From contig JAJZDM010000011.1 in the NCBI GenBank assembly GCA_021806005.1, positions 1-59,154 of the forward strand: a DNA stretch of 59,154 nt, in the 5' to 3' direction. Below are positions 12,543 through 21,567 of the stretch, one piece after another. The DNA is from Acidobacteriota bacterium. Its GTDB lineage: Bacteria > Acidobacteriota > Terriglobia > Terriglobales > Acidobacteriaceae. The translations under genes and the position numbers were made by a program. The first letter of the stretch is position 1, and every line of letters starts with the position of its first letter. A model generated the notes under the pieces. The model had not been told where the DNA came from. It did not search any database and worked only from the letters and a program-made list of their open reading frames with translations.

Positions 12543-13529
12543 TTATCCAGCCAGCGCGGTCTGAATGGGATAGTCAACGTAAAGGTGGTAGATGGTCTCG
12601 TGAATGGCCTGGCACTGGCTCTGGATGCTTTGCAGGTAGGCAACGAGGTCACCGATCAAAATCTCGTCGACGCTGGCGAAACCGAGAGAGGCGCTCAGAC
12701 GACCGGAGATGCGATTGAGTTCCTCGGCGCGAGTCTTGCCGGATCTTTCCTGGATGGCCTGCAGGGAGTGCTTGAGACTGTCGATGGAGAAGCGGAGGGA
12801 GTGGGGGAACTCGGCGTCGAGTAACAGAAATTCCAGGATGCGTTCGGAGGTAAGGTCGGCGGTGTAGACCTTGCAGTAGGCCTCAAAGGCGGTTGCGGAA
12901 CGGAGCAGCCCCGTCCAGTCGAGGTACTCGTTGCCCTCCGGAACAGAATCAGACTTGGCCCATACATCTTCGTAATAAGCCTCCAGCAGAAGTCCGGTTG
13001 CGGTGGCGCGTTCAAGGTAACGGCCGACCTGGATGAACTGCCAGCCTTCGCCGTGGGACATCGTGGAGTCCGTGACTCCCTGGAACTGGTGAACAGCTTC
13101 CATCGCGGCCTGGAGGAAGGCGGTGGGACCTCCGCCGAACTCGGTCGCAGCATCCGTCTGCATGGCGCGCTTGACCTGCGGGCTGGTGACCTCCAGATAG
13201 AGAGAGTTGAGCTTCTGCCACTGCTCGGTGGAGATCTGTTCGCGGACCTGACGGGCGTTTTCGCGCGCGGCGATGATACAGGAGACGATGGAGGATTTAT
13301 TGGAGGTGTCGAAGGTGAGGTTGCGGGCCAGTTCATAGGCGTTGCCGCTCCACTTGAGGCGATTGGGGTTGCCGAGGGCGTGGAGCATGCGGAGCCAGCG
13401 GTGGTCGGCGCTGAAGGAACTCTCGTCGAGCATCAGATTCAGGTTGACATCCAGCAGACGCGCGGCGTGCTCGGCCCGCTCGAGGTAGCGGCTCATCCAG
13501 TAGAGCGAATCGGCGACGCGAGAGAGCAT
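12543..13529 (-). CDS. Alpha-E domain protein (DUF403)
   Basis: A 328-residue, mostly alpha-helical protein that begins with the family signature MLSRVADSLYWMSRYLERAEHAARLLDVN and contains GEGWQFIQVGRYLERA near the middle. Alpha-E proteins (COG2307) have no known biochemical activity. They are almost always found beside circularly permuted ATP-grasp and transglutaminase genes, as here, and are inferred to be part of the same peptide-ligation or peptide-tag pathway. It is separated from the ATP-grasp gene by 89 bases and from the transglutaminase start by 112 bases. Confidence 0.9.
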   Translation of the reverse strand: MLSRVADSLYWMSRYLERAEHAARLLDVNLNLMLDESSFSADHRWLRMLHALGNPNRLKWSGNAYELARNLTFDTSNKSSIVSCIIAARENARQVREQISTEQWQKLNSLYLEVTSPQVKRAMQTDAATEFGGGPTAFLQAAMEAVHQFQGVTDSTMSHGEGWQFIQVGRYLERATATGLLLEAYYEDVWAKSDSVPEGNEYLDWTGLLRSATAFEAYCKVYTADLTSERILEFLLLDAEFPHSLRFSIDSLKHSLQAIQERSGKTRAEELNRISGRLSASLGFASVDEILIGDLVAYLQSIQSQCQAIHETIYHLYVDYPIQTALAG

Positions 13530-13618
13530 GCGGTCGGTTCCTTGGCTGAATTTGTCTTGCCCGTTGAACTTAACCTTACAGGAACTCTGAAACCTTGATG
13601 AATCAGAGTGTGGGCCTG

Positions 13619-15091
13619 TCAGCTCAGCACCCAGGTATCTTTCGAACCCCCGCCCTGAGAGCTGTTCACGACCAGTGAGCCGCGAGTGAGGGCGACGCGG
13701 GTGAGGCCACCGGGAACGATGGTTACCTTGTCGCCGTAGAGGACGTATGGGCGGAGGTCGACGTGGCGAGGTTCCAGTTCATCGTCGATGAGGCAGGGCG
13801 CGCGGGAAAAGCTGATGGTGGGCTGCGCGATATAGTTGCGGGGGTTGGCCCGGATCTTTTCGGCGAATGCCTCTCGCTCCTTGGGGGTGGACTGCGTGCC
13901 GATGAGCATGCCATAGCCTCCGGATTCGCCTACGGCTTTCACAACCAGCTTGTCGAGGTTCGCCAGAACGTGGTTTCGTTCCTTTTCGCGGGTGCAGAGG
14001 TAGGTCTCGACATTATTGAGGATGGGCTCTTCGCTGAGGTAGTACCGGATGATCTCCGGGACATAGGCGTAGAGGGCCTTATCGTCGGCAACGCCGGTGC
14101 CAAAGGCGTTGGCCAGGGTGACGTTGCCGGCGCGATAGGCGTGGAATAGCCCGGCGGCGCCGAGGATGGAGTCGGAACGGAAGCAGAGAGGGTCGATAAA
14201 GTCGTCGTCGACACGGCGATAGATGACATCGACGCGGCGAAGGCCGGAGGTCGTGCGCATGTAGCAGACGTTGTCGTGGACGACGAGGTCGCGGCCCTCC
14301 ACCAGTTCGATGCCCATCTGACGGGCGAGGTAAGCGTGCTCGAAGTAGGCGGAGTTGAAAACGCCGGGAGAGAGCAGAACGATATTGGGTTCTGGGCGGC
14401 CTTCAGGGGCCAGCGAGCGCAGGGTTCCCAGCAGGAGCTGGGTGTACTGCTCGATGGGTTTGACGTTGTATTCGCGGAAGAGCTGCGGAAAGATGCGCTT
14501 CATCACCCGTCGGTTCGTGAGCATGTAGCTGACGCCGGAGGGGACGCGGAGATTGTCTTCCAGAACAACGAATTCACCGTTTTCGAGGCGGATCAAATCC
14601 GTCCCGCAGACAGCGATGTAGACGTTGCGCGGAACCTGCAGGCCGGACATCTGGCGCCGGAACTGCTGGCAGGAGTAGACAATCTCGCGGGGGACGATGC
14701 CGGCCTTGAGGATGCGGCCTTCATTGTAGATGTCGCGGAGGAACAGGTTGAGGGCGGTGATGCGCTGGATGAGGCCGCGCTCGACCTTCGCCCACTCGGC
14801 TGAGGTGATAATGCGTGGAAGCAGATCGTACGGGAAGATCTTTTCCGTGCCTTCCTCACGACCGTACACCGTGAAGGTGATGCCCTGGTTGAGGAAGCTG
14901 AGGTCCGCGGCCTGCTTGCGGCGCTGGACCTCAGCCTGTGGGAGAGCGGTGAAGTGCTCCAGGAGCGGGGCGTAGTGCTCGCGCAGTCGGTCTTCACCGG
15001 CGAACATCTCGTCGAAGGCGTGGTCCAGCTTGTACTTCCAGGTCGTCGCCGCCTGGGGAGGGCGCTCGGCTTCGGGCGAGGGGTTGTCCAT
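13619..15091 (-). CDS. Circularly permuted type 2 ATP-grasp protein
   Basis: A 490-residue protein of the COG2308 (DUF404/DUF407) family. It is recognised by LDHAFDEMF at the N-terminus, [30 protein letters not shown], and [21 protein letters not shown] with the metal/ATP-binding acidic residues. It is predicted to ligate an amino acid or peptide to a carboxylate using ATP. It is the first gene of the three-gene operon with alpha-E and transglutaminase. The region upstream (to 15376) is shared with the divergent acyltransferase gene and must hold both promoters. The product of this widely conserved pathway is not known. Confidence 0.92.
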   Translation of the reverse strand: MDNPSPEAERPPQAATTWKYKLDHAFDEMFAGEDRLREHYAPLLEHFTALPQAEVQRRKQAADLSFLNQGITFTVYGREEGTEKIFPYDLLPRIITSAEWAKVERGLIQRITALNLFLRDIYNEGRILKAGIVPREIVYSCQQFRRQMSGLQVPRNVYIAVCGTDLIRLENGEFVVLEDNLRVPSGVSYMLTNRRVMKRIFPQLFREYNVKPIEQYTQLLLGTLRSLAPEGRPEPNIVLLSPGVFNSAYFEHAYLARQMGIELVEGRDLVVHDNVCYMRTTSGLRRVDVIYRRVDDDFIDPLCFRSDSILGAAGLFHAYRAGNVTLANAFGTGVADDKALYAYVPEIIRYYLSEEPILNNVETYLCTREKERNHVLANLDKLVVKAVGESGGYGMLIGTQSTPKEREAFAEKIRANPRNYIAQPTISFSRAPCLIDDELEPRHVDLRPYVLYGDKVTIVPGGLTRVALTRGSLVVNSSQGGGSKDTWVLS

Positions 15092-15376
15092 GGAGATTTC
15101 AGTATAGGGGATGGTTTACCCGGCGGGAGTTCGTCCTGGATCCATGCCTCATCAACACCCCCGCAGCGTGATCCAGAGGCCGGAGAGATGGAAGGTTGTG
15201 GACGGCGAGAGCAGATCCCTCTGGCCCGCCAGCCGCCTGCGGAATTGACCGAACCGGGCGCCGGTGCGTTCGGCGATCCTCCCAGGCGCAGAGAGAGAGG
15301 TGAAAGAACTCGCCGGGCACGCTCCTTCCTGGCGTAGACTTTTGACCAGTTCCACCACACGACCCGAGGCAACCCC

Positions 15377-16573
15377 ATGACAGACTCGGCAGTCCTTCCC
15401 GCCACAGAACGTTCGGCCACCATCTCCAGGCAGCACCGCTGGCTCTCCGTCGACGTGCTGCGCGGCCTCACCATCGGCTTCATGATCATGGTCAACAACA
15501 ACGGAGGAGGATCCGACGCCTACTGGGCGATGAAGCACACCGACTGGAACGGCTTCACCCCCACGGACCTCGTCTTCCCCACCTTCCTCTTCCTTGTGGG
15601 CATCTCCACAGTCTTCTCCACCCAGGCGCGCTTGGCCAAGGGCGCCTCCAGATCCTCGCTGCTCGGCCACACCTTCCGCCGCGCCGTCGTCCTCTTTCTG
15701 CTCGGCCTGCTGGTCAACAGCTTTCCCTTCTTTCACCTCGCCACCATGCGCTTCTACGGCGTCCTCCCGCGCATCGCCATCTGTTACCTCATCGTTGCGG
15801 TCTTTTACCTCTACAGCTCCTCCTGGAAGGACAAAGCCGTCGCCGTCGCCGCCTGCCTGTTTGGCTATTGGATCCTCATGCGCTTTGTTCCCGTCCCCGG
15901 CTACGGCCTGCCCACCCACCAGATTCCTCTGCTGGACAAGGACGCCAACCTCGCCGCCTGGCTCGACCGCCAGATCTTCTCGCCCAACCACCTCTATGAG
16001 CAAGTCCGCGATCCTGAGGGCCTGCTCAGCACCATCCCCGCCGTTGCCACCACGCTCATCGGCATGCTCACGGGCATCTTTCTGCGCTCCACCCGCTCCA
16101 TCGTCCAGAAGGCCCGAGCCATCGCCTTGGCAGGCTGCGTCGGTCTGCTCAGCGGCGGCCTCTGGAACTTTACCTTCCCGGTCAACAAGAAGCTCTGGAC
16201 CAGCTCTTACGTCCTCTACGCTGCAGGCTGGAGTCTGTTGCTCCTGGCCCTCAGCATCTACCTCGTCGATATCCTCCCGGCGCGCAGATCCCCACCCGCC
16301 TCTGACACCCAGATGCGCAAGCGTTACATGGTCCTGCTCGCCTTTGGCACCAACGCCATCGCCGCCTACGTCTTCTCCGAACTCCTGCCCGGCGCCCTCA
16401 ACCTTATCCATCCCCGGCCCGGAGTAGCCTTCCTGCGCTGGTTCTACCTCAGCATCCTGCGCATCATCCCCTACGCGCCCATGGCTTCGATGGCCTTCTG
16501 CATCCTCTTCGTCGCTGTCTGCTGGCTCCCCATCTACGCCATGTACCGCCGCCGCATCTTCTTGAAGGTCTGA
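15377..16573 (+). CDS. HGSNAT-like membrane acyltransferase (COG4299/DUF5009)
   Basis: A 398-residue polytopic membrane protein with about ten to eleven predicted helices. The N-terminus LSVDVLRGLTIGFMIMVNN, with the following FTPTDLVFPTFLFLVGIS, is diagnostic for the family that includes human heparan-alpha-glucosaminide N-acetyltransferase and bacterial NagX-like proteins. In the animal enzyme, cytoplasmic acetyl-CoA donates acetyl to terminal glucosamine on the other side of the membrane. The bacterial role is probably sugar acetylation or amino-sugar processing. The nearby GH89 enzyme would accept the acetylated product, so a common glycan-degradation role is plausible but not proven. Confidence 0.85.
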   Translation: MTDSAVLPATERSATISRQHRWLSVDVLRGLTIGFMIMVNNNGGGSDAYWAMKHTDWNGFTPTDLVFPTFLFLVGISTVFSTQARLAKGASRSSLLGHTFRRAVVLFLLGLLVNSFPFFHLATMRFYGVLPRIAICYLIVAVFYLYSSSWKDKAVAVAACLFGYWILMRFVPVPGYGLPTHQIPLLDKDANLAAWLDRQIFSPNHLYEQVRDPEGLLSTIPAVATTLIGMLTGIFLRSTRSIVQKARAIALAGCVGLLSGGLWNFTFPVNKKLWTSSYVLYAAGWSLLLLALSIYLVDILPARRSPPASDTQMRKRYMVLLAFGTNAIAAYVFSELLPGALNLIHPRPGVAFLRWFYLSILRIIPYAPMASMAFCILFVAVCWLPIYAMYRRRIFLKV

Positions 16574-16624
16574 TCGACCAGATCCCTCCAACGACCGCGC
16601 CCACCTGCCGCCATGCAAACAACC

Positions 16625-16652
16625 GGAGCCTGTTCCACCGCTGGCTCCTTTT
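16625..16652 (+). terminator. Probable intrinsic terminator after the acyltransferase
   Basis: Stem GGAGCC / GGCTCC (16625-16630 with 16643-16648) with a 12-base loop, followed by TTTTC. It lies about 50 bases after the stop codon. The stem is short, so the call is moderate. Confidence 0.5.
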
Positions 16653-17112
16653 CACTCAGCCCTCGTCCTTGCCCGGAACGCGCTCCTCTTTACCGAAGAG
16701 TGCAGGGCACAGGCGGGAAGTTGAGTTAACCGACTTGCTGCTGGACACAAACGGCCCGCTCCACCCCTGGAGCAGGCCGTCCATGCAGTGATCTGTTGAG
16801 ATTGACCTGAGGCATCCGTCCCGGACCGGATGATAAACCCGGTGGGCTCTGAGCCTCGGAGTTTGAATCCACGCAGAAGGTTTCTGATTCCCCTTCCGCA
16901 CTCCAGGTCTAGAGCACGGATGCCCTAAGCCTCAGTCACCTCACGTGTTGTTGTACAACTGGAACTATCAATCTTCATAGGCGTTGGATCAACCTCCTTT
17001 CCCGTGTTGATCCTCAAACTACGCTGATTCGTATACCTGCGTCAACGTCCCTTCCTGCCCTGAACTCAACCTCGCCGAGGCCCTGTCTCCCTTGGCCAAG
17101 CAGATCATCATC
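16653..17112. other. Intergenic region, no gene recognised
   Basis: Roughly 460 bases between the acyltransferase terminator and the 3' end of the minus-strand DUF3592 gene. No open frame with family features, no tRNA and no clear repeat were found. Confidence 0.4.
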
Positions 17113-17607
17113 TCAACCTGCGGCTGCCCCCCCGGTATCTGCGGCGAAGGTCTTTGCGCGCTGCAACTTGAGGCGCAGCACCCAGCCCAGATCGAAGAGG
17201 GCTGCTCCCAGAACCCCACAGACGATCGCCCCTCGATAGGAGAGCCATACGGTGGCCAGGATCGCCCCCTGCGGATCCCCGGACGGATACAACACCGGCA
17301 CCCGCTCTCCGGCAGGAAACGCAATCTCATGCGAGCGGTTGTTCACCGCCTCCATCGTCAGCAGTTCCCCATCGGGCAGGCGAAGGCGGAAGCGCGGCGT
17401 GTATACCACCTCGCCTTGCCTGTTCAACGTCGCCACATTCTCGGTGATCGTCACGACCTGTCTCACTCGCGATCGGCTGAAAGACCAGGAGTGCAGCCCA
17501 AACCCGGCAGAGACCGCAAGCAAAAGCAGCCCCACCCAGGGCAGCCTGGCTGCCAGCGGCGGAACGGCCTGCGCATAGCTGCTTCGCAACCAGCCCAGAA
17601 ACTTCAT
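17113..17607 (-). CDS. DUF3592-like membrane protein
   Basis: A 164-residue protein with one transmembrane helix near residues 23-40 and a second near 122-145. Between them is an extracytoplasmic beta-rich segment. The layout (helix, a VxTxxGEVVYTPRFRLRLPDG strand pair, then FPAGERVPVLYPSGDPQGAI and a second helix) is that of DUF3592 proteins, which have no established function. It is transcribed away from the prepilin peptidase gene. A GGGTGG stretch precedes the ATG. Confidence 0.7.
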   Translation of the reverse strand: MKFLGWLRSSYAQAVPPLAARLPWVGLLLLAVSAGFGLHSWSFSRSRVRQVVTITENVATLNRQGEVVYTPRFRLRLPDGELLTMEAVNNRSHEIAFPAGERVPVLYPSGDPQGAILATVWLSYRGAIVCGVLGAALFDLGWVLRLKLQRAKTFAADTGGAAAG

Positions 17608-17814
17608 CCACCCACTCTAGCAACGACCACCCAGTTGCACCGAAGAATCGCGTTCTTCGCTTCGCAGCGCGGAGTAACTGCCAGGAGTGAGCCCACGAAG
17701 AGATGCGCAGGCCGATCAATCGGGCGGATCGCTGGAGCCATTGGATGGCATCGGACAGACCACCACCCGATGCCGAGGCAAGGGCTCCCCACCGGGCCTC
17801 TATACTGGACTCCC

Positions 17815-18738
17815 ATGTGGACCGCACCGCTTGTCTTCGAACTGCCAGCCTTTCTCATGGGCCTTCTGCTGGGCAGCTTTCTCAACGTCTGCATCTCCCG
17901 CCTGCCCCAGCATCAGAGCGTTCTGAGGCCACGCTCCCACTGTCCGGGCTGCCGGCATACCATCGCAGGATATGACAACATCCCCATCCTGAGCTGGATC
18001 CTTCTGCGGGGCCGGTGCCGCCACTGCCACCAGCGAATTGCCTGGCGCTACCCCCTGGTCGAACTCAGCTTCGCCCTCTGGCTCACCTTCGCTGCGCGCA
18101 CAGCCTTCCCGCTGCTGAAGCCCGCTCTGCCCCCGGGTCCCTTCGTTGTACTCCTGGTCGACGCCGCCGGTTTGGCTATCCTCGGCTTCCTGCTGATCGG
18201 CCTGTTGGTAATGGACTGGCAGACGCACACCCTGCCTGACGCCTTCACCCTCACTGGATCGCTGATCGGCCTGCTGCTGATCTGCGTCCGCGCCGCCTAC
18301 CTGCTACCGCACCAGTACGACCTTCTGCTCCACGGCCCCAACCCGCTGACCAGCGTGGGCGGAGCACTGGATCAGGGAAACATTGTCCTTACCGGACCGG
18401 AGCACCTGATTCTTGGCCGCCTGTATGCCATGGCCCTGTGGACCGGAGCTCTCTTCTTCCTCCAGTTTGCCTACAGGACCTTGCGAGGACGAGAGGGCCT
18501 GGGCACAGGCGACATCAAGCTGGTGGCAATGATCACCGCCTTCCTGGGCTTCTGGCTGAGCGCTTTTGCGGTGTTCTTGGGCGTCACCCTCTGCGCCGGA
18601 TACGCTTGTGCGCTAATCGCCCGGCGTCGCGCTACCGCGATGACCCGACTTCCGCTGGGTGCATTCCTTTGCATCGGCGGGCTGATCGCTGCGATTCTCG
18701 GCGCTCCCGTTATCGCCTGGTACACCTCGCTCTTCTAA
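17815..18738 (+). CDS. pilD: Prepilin peptidase / N-methyltransferase (A24 family)
   Basis: A 307-residue inner-membrane enzyme that cleaves type IV prepilins and related pseudopilins after Gly and methylates the new N-terminus. Visible features are LGSFLNVCISRLP at the N-terminus, the tetracysteine zinc site (CPGC...CRHC, residues about 43-70) of the methylase domain, and the two catalytic aspartates in LVMDWQTHTLPD and GTGDIKLVAM. ATG 17815 gives the normal family length; the frame is open about 240 codons upstream without family similarity. It lies 68 bases upstream of nuoA and could be co-transcribed with it, although no functional link is expected. Confidence 0.92.
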   Translation: MWTAPLVFELPAFLMGLLLGSFLNVCISRLPQHQSVLRPRSHCPGCRHTIAGYDNIPILSWILLRGRCRHCHQRIAWRYPLVELSFALWLTFAARTAFPLLKPALPPGPFVVLLVDAAGLAILGFLLIGLLVMDWQTHTLPDAFTLTGSLIGLLLICVRAAYLLPHQYDLLLHGPNPLTSVGGALDQGNIVLTGPEHLILGRLYAMALWTGALFFLQFAYRTLRGREGLGTGDIKLVAMITAFLGFWLSAFAVFLGVTLCAGYACALIARRRATAMTRLPLGAFLCIGGLIAAILGAPVIAWYTSLF

Positions 18739-18806
18739 GGATGGGGTGTTCCGACACAGTTCGCTCTTGACCCTTGAACGCGCCGCTCTTAAACTCGAAA
18801 CTAGCC

Positions 18807-19217
18807 ATGACTTCGTCAAATCCGTACATTTGGCAGTACCTTCCGCTTGTGCTGCAGATCCTGGTCGCCCTGGGAATGGCCGCGGGCATGGTGACTGCGT
18901 CGTTCTTTCTGGGAAAGCATAAACGCTCCCGCACCAAACTTAGCGCCTACGAGTGCGGCATGGACCCCGTCGGGGATGCGCGCGGCCGCTTCTCCGTAAA
19001 GTTCTACATGGTGGCTATGTTGTTCATTCTATTCGACGTGGAAGCGGTGTTTGTGCTTCCCTGGGCGGTCATCTATCGTCACCTGCCGGCGATCACCGGT
19101 TCACGCTTCTTTGGCTTCTGGGAGATGCTGGTGTACCTCGGCTTTGTCGCTGTGGGCCTCTTCTACGTGTGGAAGAAGGGCATCCTCAACTGGTCCGACG
19201 ATAAAGCGGATCTCTAA
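18807..19217 (+). CDS. nuoA: NADH-quinone oxidoreductase subunit A
   Basis: A small membrane subunit (136 residues, three helices) of respiratory complex I, homologous to mitochondrial ND3. The conserved loop with Cys, KLSAYECGMDP (near residue 48), and the FLLFDVEAVFVLPW-type helix (RFSVKFYMVAMLFILFDVEA) are present. ATG 18807 was preferred over an upstream TTG because family members start just before the first helix. It is the first nuo gene. The normal next gene, nuoB, is missing; a 180-base gap with an inverted repeat separates nuoA from nuoC. Confidence 0.95.
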   Translation: MTSSNPYIWQYLPLVLQILVALGMAAGMVTASFFLGKHKRSRTKLSAYECGMDPVGDARGRFSVKFYMVAMLFILFDVEAVFVLPWAVIYRHLPAITGSRFFGFWEMLVYLGFVAVGLFYVWKKGILNWSDDKADL

Positions 19218-19222
19218 AAGAG

Positions 19223-19334
19223 TTTGTTGAAAAACAGAGCTCGGGCAAGTAGCTCCCCAACCTGTTTTGTACATCTGCTTTGCCGTTACACAACTTGCTG
19301 CGCCTCATTCGTTGCTTCGGCGCTTTTCAACAAA
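19223..19334. repeat. 112-bp segment bounded by 11-bp inverted repeats between nuoA and nuoC
   Basis: TTTGTTGAAAA at 19223-19233 and its exact reverse complement TTTTCAACAAA at 19324-19334 enclose the segment. It starts 5 bases after the nuoA stop and lies where nuoB would normally be. It has no open frame of note. It could be a MITE-like remnant or insertion scar, or simply a long-loop RNA structure. Confidence 0.6.
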
Positions 19335-19396
19335 TTCCTAACCGCGCCTCGGACGCTCCCCCCCATCAGCGCCTCCAAACGATTCAGGAAAACCGA

Positions 19397-19939
19397 ATGG
19401 CTGACAACTCCACCCCTTCTCCGTCTTCGACCAGCCCAGCCGCCAATCCGGCAGCCATCTTCGGCAAGCAGGCGGTCTGTGAGGCCTTTGCCGGCCACCC
19501 CGCCGTCCAATGTCTTGATCGTCTGCTGACCGACGCCAAGTGGGACCGCCAGGAACTCACCCTGAGCGTTGCTCCGCAGTCCATTCTGGAAGCCGGCCAG
19601 GCGGTGAAAGAGGCTGGCTATAACTTCCTCGAAGACGTCACCGCTGTCGATTGGTACCCCACCGACACCCCCGCTGCTCCCCGCTTTCAGGTGAACTACT
19701 CGATCCTGAGCCACGGCCGAAAAGAACGCATTCGCCTGGTGGCACGCATCATGGGGGACGGCCCGCGCATCGACTCGATCACCTCCCTATGGCCCTCGGC
19801 CAACTTTTATGAGCGCGAGGTCTTCGACCTCTTCGGCATCCACTTTGCCGGCCATCCCCATCTCACCCGCATCATGTTACCCGACAACTGGAACGGCCAT
19901 CCATTGCGCAAGGACTACCCCGTGGAGGGATATCGCTAA
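19397..19939 (+). CDS. nuoC: NADH-quinone oxidoreductase subunit C (30 kDa)
   Basis: A 180-residue peripheral-arm subunit. The complex I 30-kDa signature is complete near the C-terminus: EREVFDLFGIHFAGHPHLTRIMLPDNW and GHPLRKDYPVEGYR. The N-terminal 25 residues are Ser/Pro/Ala-rich and probably disordered. The ATG at 19397 has AGGA eight bases upstream. The stop codon overlaps the nuoD start by one base (TAATG), so translation is coupled. It is separate from NuoD here, not fused. Confidence 0.95.
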   Translation: MADNSTPSPSSTSPAANPAAIFGKQAVCEAFAGHPAVQCLDRLLTDAKWDRQELTLSVAPQSILEAGQAVKEAGYNFLEDVTAVDWYPTDTPAAPRFQVNYSILSHGRKERIRLVARIMGDGPRIDSITSLWPSANFYEREVFDLFGIHFAGHPHLTRIMLPDNWNGHPLRKDYPVEGYR

Positions 19940-21315
19940 TGAGCCACAACCGCGTTCTGGAACCCGCCACCCAGGAAGATCATCGTCCGAGCAGCTTTCT
20001 TCACTCTGACGCTACGGTGAAAGACAGCACGGGAGCCACCCTGGCCGGAATTCGCCACGCCGAAGATATCCTCATCCCCGGCGTTGAAGATATCGTTCGT
20101 GACGTCGCCTCTCATCATCCACATGGCTCTGATCCCGTCGTCTCGCAGACCATGGTGCTCAACATGGGCCCGCAGCATCCGTCCACGCACGGCGTTCTGC
20201 GACTGGTGCTGGAGGTAGACGGCGAGACAGTGGTCTCCCTGGCTCCTGATATCGGATATCTGCACACTGGCATTGAGAAGACCTGCGAGGCCAAGTTCTT
20301 CAACCAGGTAACGCCGCTGACGGATCGCATCGACTACCTCTGCCCGATGACCAACAACACCGCCTACGCTCTGGCGGTGGAGAAGTTGCTGGGCCTGGAG
20401 GTTCCAGAACGGGCGCAGGTTCTGCGCGTCCTGCTGAATGAGCTTACCCGGATTCAGTCCCACCTGGTTTGGCTCGGTACCCATGCCATGGATATTGGGG
20501 CGCTCACGGTCTTTCTTTACTGCTTCCGCGAGCGCGAAGACCTGCTGCGCATCTTTGAAGCAATCAGCGGACAGCGCATGATGGGTAGCTATATCCGGAT
20601 TGGAGGCGTGGCACTGGAGCCTCCCGCAGGAATCTACGCCAGGATTCGCTCCTTCCTCAATGACTTTCCGGAACACATCGCAGAGTATGAGGGGCTGCTG
20701 AACGCCAACCCCATCTGGATGGGCAGGCTGAAGGGCGTGGGGCACATCTCCGCCGAAGATGCGATTGCGCTGGGCGTAACCGGTCCCAGCCTGCGCGCAT
20801 CCGGGGTTGACTTCGACCTGCGCCGCGATATGCCTTACTCCGGCTACGAGAGGTTCAAGTTCAACGTTCCGGTCTCCAACGGATGTGATGTATGGGCCAG
20901 ATATCTATTGAGGATGCAGGAGATGCGGGAGTCCACCAGCATCTGCCAGCAGGCCCTTGACCTGCTGGCAACGATGAACCACCAGCCACTCCACGCCGAT
21001 GCCCCCAAGACGCTGCTGCCCGACCGGGAGAAGATGAAGACCCAGATGGAGTCCCTGATCCATCACTTCAAGATCGTCACGGAAGGCTTCCAGGTTCCAG
21101 CAGGGGAGGCAACCAGTTCCGTCGAAGCGCCCCATGGCATGATGAACTACTACGTGGTCTCCGATGGCACCTCCAAGCCCTACCGGGTGCACATGCGCAA
21201 CGCCGACTTTGCCAATCTGCAAGCGCTGGAGACCATGTGCAAGGGCCGTCTGATCGCTGACGTGGTTGCCGTGATCGGGTCCATTGACATCGTCCTCGGA
21301 GCCATCGACCGCTGA
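19939..21315 (+). CDS. nuoD: NADH-quinone oxidoreductase subunit D (49 kDa)
   Basis: A 458-residue subunit of the quinone-binding module. The family core begins at TMVLNMGPQHPSTHGVLRL (about residue 70) and contains the IEKTCEAKFFNQVTPLTDRIDYLCPMTNN segment and the C-terminal DVVAVIGSIDIVLGAIDR. The first 65-70 residues form an extension not needed for the fold, since most NuoD proteins have about 400 residues. NuoD and NuoB together form the quinone site, yet no nuoB is in the window. A perfect 12-bp hairpin follows ten bases after the stop. Confidence 0.96.
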   Translation: MSHNRVLEPATQEDHRPSSFLHSDATVKDSTGATLAGIRHAEDILIPGVEDIVRDVASHHPHGSDPVVSQTMVLNMGPQHPSTHGVLRLVLEVDGETVVSLAPDIGYLHTGIEKTCEAKFFNQVTPLTDRIDYLCPMTNNTAYALAVEKLLGLEVPERAQVLRVLLNELTRIQSHLVWLGTHAMDIGALTVFLYCFREREDLLRIFEAISGQRMMGSYIRIGGVALEPPAGIYARIRSFLNDFPEHIAEYEGLLNANPIWMGRLKGVGHISAEDAIALGVTGPSLRASGVDFDLRRDMPYSGYERFKFNVPVSNGCDVWARYLLRMQEMRESTSICQQALDLLATMNHQPLHADAPKTLLPDREKMKTQMESLIHHFKIVTEGFQVPAGEATSSVEAPHGMMNYYVVSDGTSKPYRVHMRNADFANLQALETMCKGRLIADVVAVIGSIDIVLGAIDR

Positions 21316-21324
21316 TCCAGATCC

Positions 21325-21360
21325 TGCTGGCGTGCAGTCCAGCACCAATGCACGCCAGCA
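21325..21360 (+). terminator. Stem-loop after nuoD
   Basis: A perfect 12-bp stem (TGCTGGCGTGCA, 21325-21336, pairing with 21349-21360) with a 12-base loop, 10 bases after the nuoD stop. There is no T-run, so it may be an attenuator, a Rho-dependent site or an mRNA-stabilising/processing hairpin inside the nuo transcript. Confidence 0.5.
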
Positions 21361-21567
21361 CGGGCGCAACCAGCCGGGAGCGGCGCTCCTGCGCCAAGCG
21401 TCCATGCCCGCAGCAGATCTGAAAGATGCCGCAAGGCATCCGTTCCTGAAACAGGGCAACAGGCTCGCCGGAAGATTCGCAGATGGGCGCGTTTTGGCGG
21501 AATGTTGCGGAGACCGCTTCACCCAGCTCCTGCCCCTTCACAGGCGCCATCTTAAAGACGGACTGAC

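Noticed and set aside
15152-16618. 488-codon minus-strand frame opposite the acyltransferase
   Set aside because: Low-complexity Gly/Glu/Asp-rich shadow. The plus strand encodes a recognisable membrane protein.
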